In this document: positions 11,517 through 19,954 of the stretch, piece by piece | Numbering within the stretch: the stretch's first letter is position 1 | Layout: every line of letters begins with the position of its first letter | DNA from: Thermomonas sp. | Lineage (GTDB): Bacteria > Pseudomonadota > Gammaproteobacteria > Xanthomonadales > Xanthomonadaceae | Direction of reading: 5' to 3' | DNA length: 64,000 nt | NCBI GenBank assembly: GCA_016720345.1 | Contig: JADKKV010000007.1 | Location: 1-64,000, forward strand | Notes under the pieces: generated by a model | The model's input: the letters and a program-made list of their open reading frames with translations, nothing else | The model's database searches: none | What the model was told of the DNA's origin: nothing | Made by a program: the position numbers and the translations under genes

Positions 11517-11549
11517 AAAAGGGGCCAGAGTCAATTACCGTTTGAATCC
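11517..11549 (+). repeat. REP-like repeat, left boundary of the RAYT element
   Basis: AAAAGGGGCCAGAGTCAATT followed by ACCGTTTGAATCC. The reverse complement recurs at 12360-12393 and 15801-15834. Two short AAAAGGGGC units precede it (11490-11507), giving a small tandem array. Confidence 0.8.
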
Positions 11550-11643
11550 ACCGTTTTCCGACCTCGACCCGCGGCCTCGGCCGACAGCGATGGCCCGACG
11601 GGATGTCGCATGGTGCGTGTCACGCCCACGACGCAACCGACCG

Positions 11644-12378
11644 ATGCCGCGCCGCCCCCGACTTGAACTGCCCGCCATCCCGCTTCACTTCACCCAGCGT
11701 GGCGTGAACCGGGCGGCGACCTTCCTGGATGACGAGGACTTCGCGCAGTACCGCCAGAAACTGGGCGAGGTGCTGGCCGAGCACGACATCGCCCTGCACG
11801 CCTATGTGCTGATGACGAACCACGTCCACCTGTTGCTGACGCCGCCGCTGGCGGGCCGCTTGTCCGCGGCCATGTGCCAGTTGGGGCGGCGCTACGTGCC
11901 GGCCTTCAATCGCAAGCATGGGCGGACCGGCACCTTGTGGGAGGGGCGGTTCAAGACCTGCCTGGTCGACTCCGACCGCTATGCGCTGACCGTGCAGCGC
12001 TACATCGAGCTGAATCCCGTTCGCGCCGGGATGACGGCGTCGGCCGGGGCGTACCGCTGGTCCAGTGCGAGTGCCAGCCTTGGCGGTGCGGCGGACGCGC
12101 TGCTGTCGTTCCATCCGGTGTACCTGGCGCTGGGCGAGGACGCGCGTGCCCGGGCTTCGGCCTATCGGGAATGGCTGGCGCTGGGCATTGGCGCGGACGA
12201 GGCGCGGTCGATCCGCGAGCACCTGCGGCAAGAGCGCGCACTCGGCCAGCCGCACTTCCAGGAAATGGCCGAGAAAGCCCTGAACCGACCCGTCGCCATC
12301 CGCGGGCGGGGGCGGCCGCGGACATCACGCGTTCCAGGCGTGCCTGCGGGACTGCTCCCGGATTCAAACGCTAATTGA
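11644..12378 (+). CDS. REP-associated tyrosine transposase (RAYT, Y1/IS200-like)
   Basis: 244 residues from the ATG at 11644 (MPRRPRLELPAIPLHFTQRG), the usual start for this family. The HUH motif is TNHVHLLL and the catalytic tyrosine lies in VQRYIELNPVRAGM. The basic C-terminal extension with the helix around SIREHLRQERALG is typical of RAYTs, which mobilise or maintain REP palindromes. The gene is bounded by a near-perfect inverted repeat (11517-11549 and 12360-12393), and its stop codon lies inside the right copy. Flanking tRNA-Val is a common insertion neighbourhood. The open frame extends upstream through other ATGs, but conservation begins at PRRPR. Confidence 0.9.
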   Translation: MPRRPRLELPAIPLHFTQRGVNRAATFLDDEDFAQYRQKLGEVLAEHDIALHAYVLMTNHVHLLLTPPLAGRLSAAMCQLGRRYVPAFNRKHGRTGTLWEGRFKTCLVDSDRYALTVQRYIELNPVRAGMTASAGAYRWSSASASLGGAADALLSFHPVYLALGEDARARASAYREWLALGIGADEARSIREHLRQERALGQPHFQEMAEKALNRPVAIRGRGRPRTSRVPGVPAGLLPDSNAN

Positions 12379-12393
12379 CTCTGGCCCCTTTTT
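12360..12393 (-). repeat. REP-like repeat, right boundary of the RAYT element
   Basis: Reverse complement of the copy at 11517-11549 with one or two mismatches. It overlaps the stop codon of the transposase gene. Confidence 0.85.
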
Positions 12394-12396
12394 GTT

Positions 12397-13260
12397 TTAG
12401 CTGCCGATGGGGTGCCAGACGGTCTTGTATTCGACGAAGTCGAGCACCCGCTCCAGCGCCAGCAGCGGGCCGTGGCTGGCGACGCAGCGCTTCATGTTGT
12501 CGGCGGCGGCGCGCTCGAGTTCGGTGCGTTGCTGCGGTTCGTCGCGCAGGAAGGCCAGGCCCTGGATTTCCATGTGGCTGGCGAACTGCGGGGTGAGTTC
12601 GGCGGCATCGCCGGAGAGCAGGTTGACCACGCCGCCGGGCAGGTCGGCGGTGGCGAAGGCTTCGCCGAATTCGGCGACCAGGCCACCGGCGCGGTCCGGC
12701 AGCAGCGCGATCACGCTGTTGCCGGCGGCGATCGCGGCGGCGATGCGCGCGGCGATCGCGGCCGGGTCCGGTTCGTCGGGAAAGATGAGGCCGATGACGC
12801 CGGTGGGTTCGGGGGTGGTGAAGCTGTGGTGCGGCCCGGCCACCGGGTTCACCGCGCCGATGACCTGCGGGTACTTGTCGGTGGCGCCGGCGAAGTAGAC
12901 CAGCGCGTCGATCACGCCCTCGAACGCGCGCGTCGCCTGCGCCGCGGTGAGGCCAAGGCCATCACGCAACAGCGCACGCCAGGATTCGCCGCGGCCTTCG
13001 ATCATCTCGGCCATGCGGTACAGGATCTGCCCGCGGTTGTACGCCGAACGCCCCGCCCAGCCGGGCTGCGCGGCCTTTGCTGCATCCACTGCGGCGCGCA
13101 GGTCCTTGCGCGAGGCCAGGCACAGCTGCGCGTAGGCGTGCTTCGCACCCGGTTTGGCGAGCACGTAGCTGCGCCCGGATTCGCTGCGCGGGAATTCGCC
13201 GCCGATGTACAGCTTGTGCGTCTTCGGCACCGGCAGGCGCGCGGACTCGGTGCGGCTCAT
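12397..13260 (-). CDS. aldehyde dehydrogenase family protein, short (non-catalytic?) partner
   Basis: 287 residues from the ATG at 13260, whose ATGA overlaps the stop of the full-length aldehyde dehydrogenase. The N-terminal half matches aldehyde dehydrogenases (HKLYIGGEFPRSESGRSY, AYNRGQILYRMAEMIEGR, PEPTGVIGLIFPDEP). The protein stops after the coenzyme-binding part and shows neither a catalytic Cys motif nor the Glu motif (LELGG). A degenerate partner of this kind next to a full ALDH and deoC is a recurring arrangement. It is probably a structural subunit or regulator of the neighbour; the activity is unknown. Its stop is only 4 bases from the right REP-like copy. Confidence 0.8.
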   Translation of the reverse strand: MSRTESARLPVPKTHKLYIGGEFPRSESGRSYVLAKPGAKHAYAQLCLASRKDLRAAVDAAKAAQPGWAGRSAYNRGQILYRMAEMIEGRGESWRALLRDGLGLTAAQATRAFEGVIDALVYFAGATDKYPQVIGAVNPVAGPHHSFTTPEPTGVIGLIFPDEPDPAAIAARIAAAIAAGNSVIALLPDRAGGLVAEFGEAFATADLPGGVVNLLSGDAAELTPQFASHMEIQGLAFLRDEPQQRTELERAAADNMKRCVASHGPLLALERVLDFVEYKTVWHPIGS

Positions 13261-14747
13261 GCCACCACCTCCAGGTAGGGCAGCAGCCCATGGCGCCCGC
13301 CTTCGCGGCCGTAGCCGCTTTCCTTGTAGCCGCCGAAGGGTGAGGTGGGATCGAACTTGTTGTAGGTGTTGGCCCAGACCACGCCGGCGCGCAGTTGCGC
13401 GGCGACCGCATGCACCTTGGAGCCTTTCTCGCTCCAGATGCCGGCAGCCAGGCCATACGGCGTGTCGTTGGCCTTGGCGATCGCCTCGGCCGGGGTGCGG
13501 AAGGTCGACACCGCCAGCACCGGGCCGAACACCTCGACCCGGCAGATGGTGTGCGCGGAGGCGACGTCGGTGAACAGGCACGGCCGCAGGAAGTTGCCCT
13601 TGGCCGGCAGCACGACGTTGTCCGGCTCGAAATACGTCGCGCCCTCGCGCTTGCCGGTTTCGACCAGGCCGCGGATCTTGTCGAACTCGGCGGTGGAGTT
13701 GATCGCGCCGATGTCGGTGTTCTTGTCCAGCGGGTTGCCGACGCGCAGGGTCCGCATGCGCGCCTTGAGCTTGTCGAGCACGCGTTCGGCCACCGATTCC
13801 TCGACCAGCAGCCGCGAACCGGCGCAGCAGACGTGGCCCTGGTTGAAGAAGATGCCGTTGACCACGCCCTCCACCGCCTGGTCGATGGCGGCATCGGCGA
13901 ACACGATGTGCGCCGACTTGCCGCCGAGTTCCAGGGTCAGCCGCTTGCCGCTGCCGGCGACGCTGCGGGCGATCGCCTTGCCGACCTCGGTGCTGCCGGT
14001 GAAGGCGACCTTGCGCACCAGCGGATGCGCGACCAGTGCCGCGCCAGTGGCGCCGGCCCCGGTGACGATGTTGACCACCCCCGGCGGCAGGCCGGCGGCC
14101 TCGAAGATCTCCACCAGCTTGAGCACCGACAGCGAGGTCTGCTCGGCGGGCTTGAGCACCACGGTGTTGCCGCAGGCCAGCGCCGGCGCGATCTTCCACG
14201 CCGCCATCAGCAGCGGGAAGTTCCACGGGATGATCTGGCCGGCAACGCCCAGCGGCGCCAGCGTGGCCCCGGGCAGCGCATAGCCGAGCTTGTCGGCCCA
14301 GCCGGCGTAGTAGAAGAAGTGCGCGGCGACCAGCGGGATGTCGAAGTCGCGGGTCTCGCGGATCGGCTTGCCGTTGTCCAGCGTCTCCAGCACGGCCAGT
14401 TCGCGCGCACGCTCCTGGATCAGCCGCGCGATGCGGAACAGGTAGCGGCCGCGCTCGCGCCCGGACAGCTTGCTCCAGGTCCGGTCGTAGGCGCGCTTGG
14501 CGGCGCGCACCGCGGTATCGACGTCGGCGCTGCCGGCCTCGGCAATCTGCGACAGCGGCTTCAGCGTGGCCGGGTTGACGCTGGCGAAGTAGCGGCCCTC
14601 GGCAGGCGCGGTCCAGCGCCCGCCGATGTACAGCTCATGGCGCGGCGCGATGGTCACGATCTTGTCGGATTCGATGCTCGGGGCGTAGTCGATGACGGTC
14701 CCGGGCGCTGCGGCGGCGCGGCCGCCCTTGGCGGTGGTCTTAGTCAA
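13257..14747 (-). CDS. NAD(P)-dependent aldehyde dehydrogenase
   Basis: 496 residues, full family length. Active-site features are present: the oxyanion Asn in IIPWNFPL, the coenzyme loop FTGSTEVGKAIA, the general-base Glu in LTLELGGKSA and the nucleophile in FNQGHVCCAGSRL (two adjacent Cys). It overlaps deoC by 8 bases upstream and the short ALDH by 4 bases downstream. Following deoxyribose-phosphate aldolase, it most likely oxidises the acetaldehyde released when deoxyribose-5-phosphate is split. The substrate is inferred from context. Confidence 0.9.
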   Translation of the reverse strand: MTKTTAKGGRAAAAPGTVIDYAPSIESDKIVTIAPRHELYIGGRWTAPAEGRYFASVNPATLKPLSQIAEAGSADVDTAVRAAKRAYDRTWSKLSGRERGRYLFRIARLIQERARELAVLETLDNGKPIRETRDFDIPLVAAHFFYYAGWADKLGYALPGATLAPLGVAGQIIPWNFPLLMAAWKIAPALACGNTVVLKPAEQTSLSVLKLVEIFEAAGLPPGVVNIVTGAGATGAALVAHPLVRKVAFTGSTEVGKAIARSVAGSGKRLTLELGGKSAHIVFADAAIDQAVEGVVNGIFFNQGHVCCAGSRLLVEESVAERVLDKLKARMRTLRVGNPLDKNTDIGAINSTAEFDKIRGLVETGKREGATYFEPDNVVLPAKGNFLRPCLFTDVASAHTICRVEVFGPVLAVSTFRTPAEAIAKANDTPYGLAAGIWSEKGSKVHAVAAQLRAGVVWANTYNKFDPTSPFGGYKESGYGREGGRHGLLPYLEVVA

Positions 14748-15696
14748 GCGAGTAGCCCTTGTCGTAGTAGTAGCGGCCGGTGTACTGGCGGTAGACCTGC
14801 CGCAGCACGTCGTTGAGCAGGGCGCTGGCGCCGAAGCGGTACAGCTCCGGCGTCATCCACGCCGGACCCAGGGTCTCCTGGAGCATGCACAGGTACTGGA
14901 TCGACTGCTTGGCGTTGCGGATGCCGCCGGCCGGCTTCATGCCGATCTTCTCGCCGGTGCGGGCGTGGTGGTCGGCGATCGCCTGCAGCATCACCAGCGT
15001 CACCGGCGGCGTTGCGGCCGGCACGATCTTGCCGGTCGAGGTCTTGATGAAATGCGCGCCGGCGGCGATGGCGAGGTCCGAGGCAAGCCGCACGTTGTCC
15101 AGCGTGCCGAGTTCGCCGGTTTCCAGGATCACCTTGAGGTGCGCCGCGCCGCAGGCCTCGCGCACCGCGGCGATCTCGTCGAACACCTGCTGGTACTCGC
15201 CGGCCAGGAACGCGCCGCGGTTGATCACCATGTCGATCTCGTCGGCGCCACCCTCGACCGCCTCGTGCACGTCGACCAGCCGCGTCTTCAGCGTGGCCTG
15301 CCCGGACGGGAACGCGGTGGCCACGGACGCCACGTGCACGCCCGAGCCCTCCAGCGCCTTGACCGCATGCGGCACCAGCAGCGGATACACGCAGACCGCG
15401 GCCACCGGCGGGATCGGCCGGAAGCCCTCGACCTTCTGCAGCGCCTCGGTCAGCGCCGGCGCCGCCGGCTGCATCGCCTTGCGGCACATCTGCCGCACCC
15501 GCGCCGGGGTGTCGGCGCCCTCCAGCGTGGTCAGGTCCATCATGCGGATGGCGAGGTAGAGCAGGTCGAGCTTGCTCGCCGCCTTGACGCTGCGCTTGGC
15601 GAAGAAGCCGGCGCGCTCACCCGCGCCCACGGCATCGACCGCCACCCTCGGGATGCCGCGCAGCGAACCGTCGCGGTCGCGGACGGGAACAGTCAT
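14740..15696 (-). CDS. deoC: deoxyribose-phosphate aldolase
   Basis: 318 residues from the ATG at 15696 (MTVPVRDRDG); an upstream in-frame start at 15807 would run into the REP-like repeat and is unlikely. The class I aldolase signatures are VCVYPLLVPHA, GGADEIDMVINRGAFL, LKVILETGEL, the Schiff-base lysine in HFIKTSTGK and the second lysine in IGMKPAGGIR. It splits 2-deoxyribose-5-phosphate to glyceraldehyde-3-phosphate and acetaldehyde in deoxynucleoside catabolism. It is longer than E. coli DeoC by an N-terminal extension, as in the eukaryote-like DeoC subgroup. First gene of the deoC-ALDH-ALDH operon. Confidence 0.93.
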   Translation of the reverse strand: MTVPVRDRDGSLRGIPRVAVDAVGAGERAGFFAKRSVKAASKLDLLYLAIRMMDLTTLEGADTPARVRQMCRKAMQPAAPALTEALQKVEGFRPIPPVAAVCVYPLLVPHAVKALEGSGVHVASVATAFPSGQATLKTRLVDVHEAVEGGADEIDMVINRGAFLAGEYQQVFDEIAAVREACGAAHLKVILETGELGTLDNVRLASDLAIAAGAHFIKTSTGKIVPAATPPVTLVMLQAIADHHARTGEKIGMKPAGGIRNAKQSIQYLCMLQETLGPAWMTPELYRFGASALLNDVLRQVYRQYTGRYYYDKGYSLD

Positions 15697-15800
15697 GGAC
15701 ACCGGACTCTCACGGGAAAGCAGGGGCCAAGGATACGTGCTGGCCCGGTTGCCGTCACGGCAGCGGCGCCCGGTGGCCAGCGGGCGCGGCGGTTCGGCGC

Positions 15801-15860
15801 GATTCAAACGGTAATTGACTCTGGCCCCTTTTTGCTCTTTTTGTCTCTGGCCCTTTTTTG
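15801..15860 (+). repeat. solo REP-like repeat, third copy
   Basis: GATTCAAACGGTAATTGACT followed by CTGGCCCCTTTTTG at 15801-15834 matches the right boundary of the RAYT element 3.4 kb away. A partial second unit (CTCTGGCCCTTTTTTG) follows at 15845-15860. No transposase is attached to this copy. Confidence 0.8.
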
Positions 15861-15957
15861 TCTATTTCTCGGCGAAATGGGCAGCACGTCACAAATGCGC
15901 TTCGCAGTCGTACACTGGGAGCATGCGCCCGGGGGTCGGGCGGAATGGGAGAAGCGC

Positions 15958-16833
15958 ATGAAAACGCAGTTCAAGGCGATCTGCCTTGCGGTGTTGGGAG
16001 GTGCGGCGAGCTTGCTGGCTCCGGCAGGCGCCGAAGCCGGCAACGTGGGTTACTACGGCGACAACTGCTACAGCGTCAATCCGTCGTCGATCATCTCGGC
16101 CGCGGGGCATACGCCGGTGGCCGTCGCCGCCCTGGACGCGCCATCGCTGGCTGGCTTGCAGGGTCTGTTCATCAACGGCTGCACCTTCGTCACCAATGCC
16201 GCCGTCGACACCGCGGTGGCCAACGGCATGGTGCTCATCTGGCATGACCCCAACTGGAACAGCGTGTCACCCAGGCTCCTGCCTGGCGGGCAGTCGGTGC
16301 CCTATACCGTGAGCGGTGGTGACCGTTACCAGGTCGATTTCCCGGCGGGTTCTCCGGTCACGAGTGGCCCCGGAGGCGCGATAGGCAACACTTCGCTTGA
16401 TGGCGGCAACAGCTCCAACCATGGATACGTCGCAGCCGCGAGTTTGCCGGCCGGGTCGCAGGTCCTCGCCACGCAGGACGTCGCAGCCAACGTGACCACC
16501 TTCGCCTACAGCACCGGTGCCGGGAGGGTGGTGTTCTCCACCATCCCGTTGACCTGCTACTTCAGCGGCGGACCGTGCTCCGGAAACGTTGCGGTACCCG
16601 GCATGCAGGCCTACGCCACGAACCTGATCGCCTGGGCCGTGGCAGGTGGCGTATCCACAACCTGCGCCAGCGAGGGCTACACCGGCACCAAGCTGGAATG
16701 GTGCAAGAACATCTGCGAGCGCGGCTATGCCGGCAGCACCCTGGCGATGTGGATCCGCCGCTGGACCGACCGCTACCGCACCCTGCCCTACTGTGCGCTG
16801 GCGCCGGCGCCGGAGCCGGAGCCGGAGACCTGA
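15958..16833 (+). CDS. secreted protein with Cys-rich C-terminal module
   Basis: 291 residues from the ATG at 15958, 8 bases after a GGGAGAAG ribosome site. Signal peptide MKTQFKAICLAVLGGAASLL through AGAEA. The middle domain (YYGDNCYSVNP, LFINGCTFVTNAAVDTAVAN, VVFSTIPLTCYF) looks alpha/beta, somewhat like ThuA/glutamine-amidotransferase-fold proteins, but no catalytic triad is obvious. The last ~50 residues form a separate module with four cysteines (TCASEGYTGTKLEWCKNIC, then RTLPYC) and a Trp-rich helix (LAMWIRRWTDRY), of a kind I associate with exported proteins of this family. It ends in a short Pro-Glu repeat. Function unknown. It stands alone between the solo REP-like repeat and a terminator. 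Confidence 0.75.
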   Translation: MKTQFKAICLAVLGGAASLLAPAGAEAGNVGYYGDNCYSVNPSSIISAAGHTPVAVAALDAPSLAGLQGLFINGCTFVTNAAVDTAVANGMVLIWHDPNWNSVSPRLLPGGQSVPYTVSGGDRYQVDFPAGSPVTSGPGGAIGNTSLDGGNSSNHGYVAAASLPAGSQVLATQDVAANVTTFAYSTGAGRVVFSTIPLTCYFSGGPCSGNVAVPGMQAYATNLIAWAVAGGVSTTCASEGYTGTKLEWCKNICERGYAGSTLAMWIRRWTDRYRTLPYCALAPAPEPEPET

Positions 16834-16872
16834 TCGCACACGCTGCCGGCTGATGGCGGCACGTGATGTTGC

Positions 16873-16898
16873 AAGGGGCCCGCGCAAGCGGGCCTTTT
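16873..16898 (+). terminator. rho-independent terminator
   Basis: Stem GGCCCGC / GCGGGCC with loop GCAA followed by TTTT, 40 bases after the secreted-protein gene. Confidence 0.8.
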
Positions 16899-17009
16899 GC
16901 ATGATGGCGGTCGCGACCCCGGCCCGCCGCGCACGGCAGTTGCCTGCAGGCCGCGGCGGGGCTAACGTGGCGACAACCGGTTCGGACGACCACGCCAATG
17001 GAGATGCCC

Positions 17010-17351
17010 ATGCTGCAGGCCTACTTCGATGATCGCGTTCCAGGCAACCTGCGGCTGGCGCGGGTGTTCTGGCTGGAAGGCGTGCTGGCCAGCCATGTGC
17101 TGTTCCTGGCGCTGCTTGCGATCTACCAGTACGGCCCGGCGATTGCGCTGGTGGCGGCGGTGGCGGGGTTCATGGCCTACACCGCGTGGATCATGCGCCG
17201 GATCTGGTTGAACGCGCCCAACGTGGAACGGGCGGAACTGGGCACCATGGCGCGGGTGCTGACCATCGGCTGGACCATCAATGCGGTGACCGTGTGCACC
17301 TTCCTTGTGCTGGCGAAGCTGGGCGGGCAGCCGCTGCAGTTCCTGGGCTGA
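17010..17351 (+). CDS. small inner-membrane protein, unknown
   Basis: 113 residues from the ATG at 17010, which has GGAG six bases ahead; an in-frame ATG at 16998 is the alternative. Three hydrophobic helices are visible (VLASHVLFLALLAIYQYG, IALVAAVAGFMAYTAWIM, LTIGWTINAVTVCTFLVLA). I do not recognise the family. It lies alone, about 100 bases before the porin and upstream of the porin's FNR-type box, so it is probably a separate unit. Confidence 0.6.
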   Translation: MLQAYFDDRVPGNLRLARVFWLEGVLASHVLFLALLAIYQYGPAIALVAAVAGFMAYTAWIMRRIWLNAPNVERAELGTMARVLTIGWTINAVTVCTFLVLAKLGGQPLQFLG

Positions 17352-17376
17352 ACGCGGCATCCTCGCTTCCGTCGCC

Positions 17377-17390
17377 TTGACCTGAGACAA
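17377..17390 (+). promoter_or_regulatory. FNR/Dnr-type box upstream of the porin gene
   Basis: TTGACCTGAGACAA, a degenerate TTGAT-N4-ATCAA. A -10-like GACAAT at 17413-17418 lies where a class II site centred at -41.5 would put it. Confidence 0.55.
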
Positions 17391-17448
17391 GGCGGCACCG
17401 GCCCCACCTGCGGACAATTTCCGGCAGATGAAACTGCCGGAGCGTTCC

Positions 17449-18660
17449 ATGCGTGCTGCCCTTCCCCTTGCACTCGCGGTGGCCCTGGGTGGCCTGGCCG
17501 CGGCCCCCACCCCGGCGCTCGCTGCCGGTCCCGCCCAGGCGGCGCCCAAGCCATGGGCGCTGAACCTGCGCTACCGCCACGAGAGCGTCGACGACGACGC
17601 CTTCGCCCGTACCGCCGAAGCCGACACCCTGCGCCTGCGCGCAACCTTCAACCACCGCTTCGATCCGCACTGGACCGCGCAGGTCGAGGCCGAGGGCGTG
17701 GCCGAACTGGGCGACCGCTTCAATTCCAGCGCCAACGGCCAGGTCCAGTACCCGCTGGTGCCGGACGCGCGCGCGCTGGAACTCAACCAGGCCTGGCTGG
17801 ACTGGTCCGGCGACAAGACCGGGGTGCGCGTGGGCCGGCAGATGCTGGTGCTGGACAACGCCCGCTTCGTCGGCAACGTGGCCTGGCGGCAGAACATGCA
17901 GACCTTCGATTCCGCGCAGCTGCGCTGGAAGCCGAGCAAGGCGATCGAGGTGCAGGCGCTCTACCTGGACCGCGTGCACCGGATCAACGGCGACGAGGCG
18001 CGCGACCCGCTGGCGCGCGAGCGCCGGCTGAAGGCGCCGCTGCTGCGGGTTTCGCACGCGGTGCCGGGCGGCAGCCTGGTCGGCTACGGCTACTGGCTGG
18101 AGGACCGCGACGTGGCCAGCGCCTCCACTCGCAGCCTGGGCCTGCGCTGGAATGCCAGCCGCGCGCTGTCGACGGACTGGAAGGGCGGGCTGGTGCTGGA
18201 ACGCGCGCAGCAGGTGCCGTGGGCGGATGCGGTGGGCGGCTCGACCGCGTACATGCTGGTGGAACCGCGGCTGGAACGTGGCCCGCTGCTGCTCAAGGCC
18301 GGCTGGGAACGGCTTGGCGCCGGCCGCGGCCGCGCCTTCCAGACCCCGCTGGCGACCCTGCACGCCTTCAACGGCTGGGCCGACAAGTTCCTGGCCACGC
18401 CAGTCAACGGCCTGCGCGATACCTATGTCTCGGCGCAGCGCGGGATCGAGGTCGGCGGCCGCAAGGGCAAGTGGGAAGTGGCCTACCACGACTTCCGCGG
18501 CGACCGCGGCGGCATGGACTATGGCCGCGAGCTGGACGCCTCGCTGGGCGTGACCCTGCGCCCGGGTCTTGACGTGCTGGCCAAGCTCGCCAGTTACCAG
18601 AGCGAGGGCTTCGCGCGCGATACCGACAAGCTGTGGCTGCAGCTGGAGTGGAGCCTGTAG
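17449..18660 (+). CDS. outer-membrane porin, alginate-export-like family
   Basis: 403 residues from the ATG at 17449; an upstream in-frame ATG at 17428 is possible but would prepend charged residues to the signal. Signal peptide MRAALPLALAVALGGLAAAP to ALAA. The rest is alternating-strand beta-barrel (LNLRYRHESVDDDAFARTAE, GVRVGRQMLVLDNARFVG, KWEVAYHDFRGDRGGMDY) and ends in an aromatic-hydrophobic terminal strand (LWLQLEWSL), the signature of outer-membrane barrels. The pattern resembles the alginate_exp family of porins found next to denitrification genes. An FNR-type box upstream suggests anaerobic expression; nitrate or nitrite passage is a reasonable guess, not shown. Confidence 0.75.
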   Translation: MRAALPLALAVALGGLAAAPTPALAAGPAQAAPKPWALNLRYRHESVDDDAFARTAEADTLRLRATFNHRFDPHWTAQVEAEGVAELGDRFNSSANGQVQYPLVPDARALELNQAWLDWSGDKTGVRVGRQMLVLDNARFVGNVAWRQNMQTFDSAQLRWKPSKAIEVQALYLDRVHRINGDEARDPLARERRLKAPLLRVSHAVPGGSLVGYGYWLEDRDVASASTRSLGLRWNASRALSTDWKGGLVLERAQQVPWADAVGGSTAYMLVEPRLERGPLLLKAGWERLGAGRGRAFQTPLATLHAFNGWADKFLATPVNGLRDTYVSAQRGIEVGGRKGKWEVAYHDFRGDRGGMDYGRELDASLGVTLRPGLDVLAKLASYQSEGFARDTDKLWLQLEWSL

Positions 18661-18791
18661 GCGGACGCGCGTCCGTGCGGGGCAAGCCCCGCACCTAGAG
18701 GTTGCATGGGCTGCGGCCGATGTGGTGTCGCGCGCGCCGGCGCGGAAGCCGCGGATCGATAGCCGGCACGGGTGAAGACCGCCGCCGGCGA

Positions 18792-18805
18792 TTGATCCGA
18801 ATCAA
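18792..18805 (+). promoter_or_regulatory. FNR/Dnr box upstream of the Moco operon
   Basis: Perfect consensus TTGATCCGAATCAA. A TAGACT -10 at 18829-18834 predicts a start near 18840, leaving a GC-rich leader of ~130 bases before moaA. This box occupies the 310-base gap after the porin gene; apart from it and the leader I see no other element there. Confidence 0.8.
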
Positions 18806-18970
18806 TGTCGGTGCCGCGGGCGCTGGATTAGACTGGCGCCGCAGCTCGCGCTGCACTCCGAGTCGCATGGCCTTCGCCACCCTGGCATGGCCCGCGACCG
18901 TGGCGGATCCCGCCACCCGGTGCCACTGGAAACGGTGTCGCCGCCCGCGCTTGGACAGGAGCACAACCTG

Positions 18971-19954
18971 ATGGCAATCCTGGAGGACCGGTTCGGCCGG
19001 AGCTTCCCGTACCTGCGGCTCTCGGTGATCGAGGCCTGCAATTTCCGTTGCACCTACTGCCTGCCGGATGGCTTCCAGGCGCGTGCCGGGCGGCCGCAGC
19101 CGCTCACCCGCGAGGAGATCGCGCGGCTGCTGCGCGGATTCGCCGGGGTCGGCCTGCGCAAGCTGCGGCTGACTGGCGGCGAGCCCACCCTGCGCCGCGA
19201 CCTGCCTGAGATCATCGCCTCCGCGGCGGCGGTGGGCGGCATCGACAGCATCGCCCTGACCACCAACGGCACCCTGCTCGACCGCCGGGTGGCGCGCTGG
19301 CGCGAGGCCGGGCTGACCAACCTCAACGTCAGCGTCGATGCGCTGGACCGCGAGCGCTTCCACGCCATCACCGGCCACGACCGCCTGGATGAAATCCTGC
19401 GCGGGATCGAGCTGGCGCGCGGGATGGGCTTCAAGGCGGTCAAGCTCAACGCGGTGCTGCTGAAGGGCCTCAACGACGACCAGCTGCCGGCGTGGCTGGA
19501 CTACCTGCGCGAGCGCGACGTCAGCGTGCGCTTCATCGAACTCATGCGCACCGGCGACAACCTCGCCTACTTCGAGCGCCACCACCTGCGTGCGGAGGCG
19601 CTGGAGACCCAGCTGCAGGAGGCCGGCTGGCGCCTGCTGCCGCGCGCGCCCGATGCCGGCCCGGCGCGCGAATACGCGCATCCGGGCTACGCCGGGCGGA
19701 TCGGGGTGATCGCGCCGTACTCGAAGGACTTCTGCGCGGGCTGCAACCGCCTGCGGGTGACCCACACCGGCGACCTGCGGCTGTGCCTGTTCGGCAACGT
19801 CGGCATCCCGCTGCGGCCGTGGCTGCAGGACGACGGCGACCGCGACCGCCTGGTCGCGGCGTTGCAGGCGCAGCTGGGCCTGAAGGCGATCGGCCACCGC
19901 CTGCACGAGGGCGAGACCGGCATGACCCCCAACCTTTCCACCATCGGCGGCTGA
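18971..19954 (+). CDS. moaA: GTP 3',8-cyclase (radical SAM)
   Basis: 327 residues from the ATG at 18971, preceded by AGGAG at good spacing; a longer frame from 18887 lacks conservation. N-terminal radical-SAM cluster motif in EACNFRCTYCLPDGF, GGEPTLR glycine motif, and the C-terminal second cluster motif CAGCNRLRVTHTGDLRLCLF. It makes 3',8-cyclo-7,8-dihydro-GTP, the first step of molybdenum-cofactor synthesis. First gene of a six-gene operon ending just before narG, and probably expressed anaerobically through the perfect FNR-type box upstream. The product is oxygen-sensitive by nature of its two [4Fe-4S] clusters. Confidence 0.96.
   Translation: MAILEDRFGRSFPYLRLSVIEACNFRCTYCLPDGFQARAGRPQPLTREEIARLLRGFAGVGLRKLRLTGGEPTLRRDLPEIIASAAAVGGIDSIALTTNGTLLDRRVARWREAGLTNLNVSVDALDRERFHAITGHDRLDEILRGIELARGMGFKAVKLNAVLLKGLNDDQLPAWLDYLRERDVSVRFIELMRTGDNLAYFERHHLRAEALETQLQEAGWRLLPRAPDAGPAREYAHPGYAGRIGVIAPYSKDFCAGCNRLRVTHTGDLRLCLFGNVGIPLRPWLQDDGDRDRLVAALQAQLGLKAIGHRLHEGETGMTPNLSTIGG

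Noticed and set aside
11490-11549. CRISPR array or phage attachment site near tRNA-Val
   Set aside because: The repeated AAAAGGGGC units belong to the REP-like element of the transposase. No tRNA fragment is duplicated and no integrase is present.
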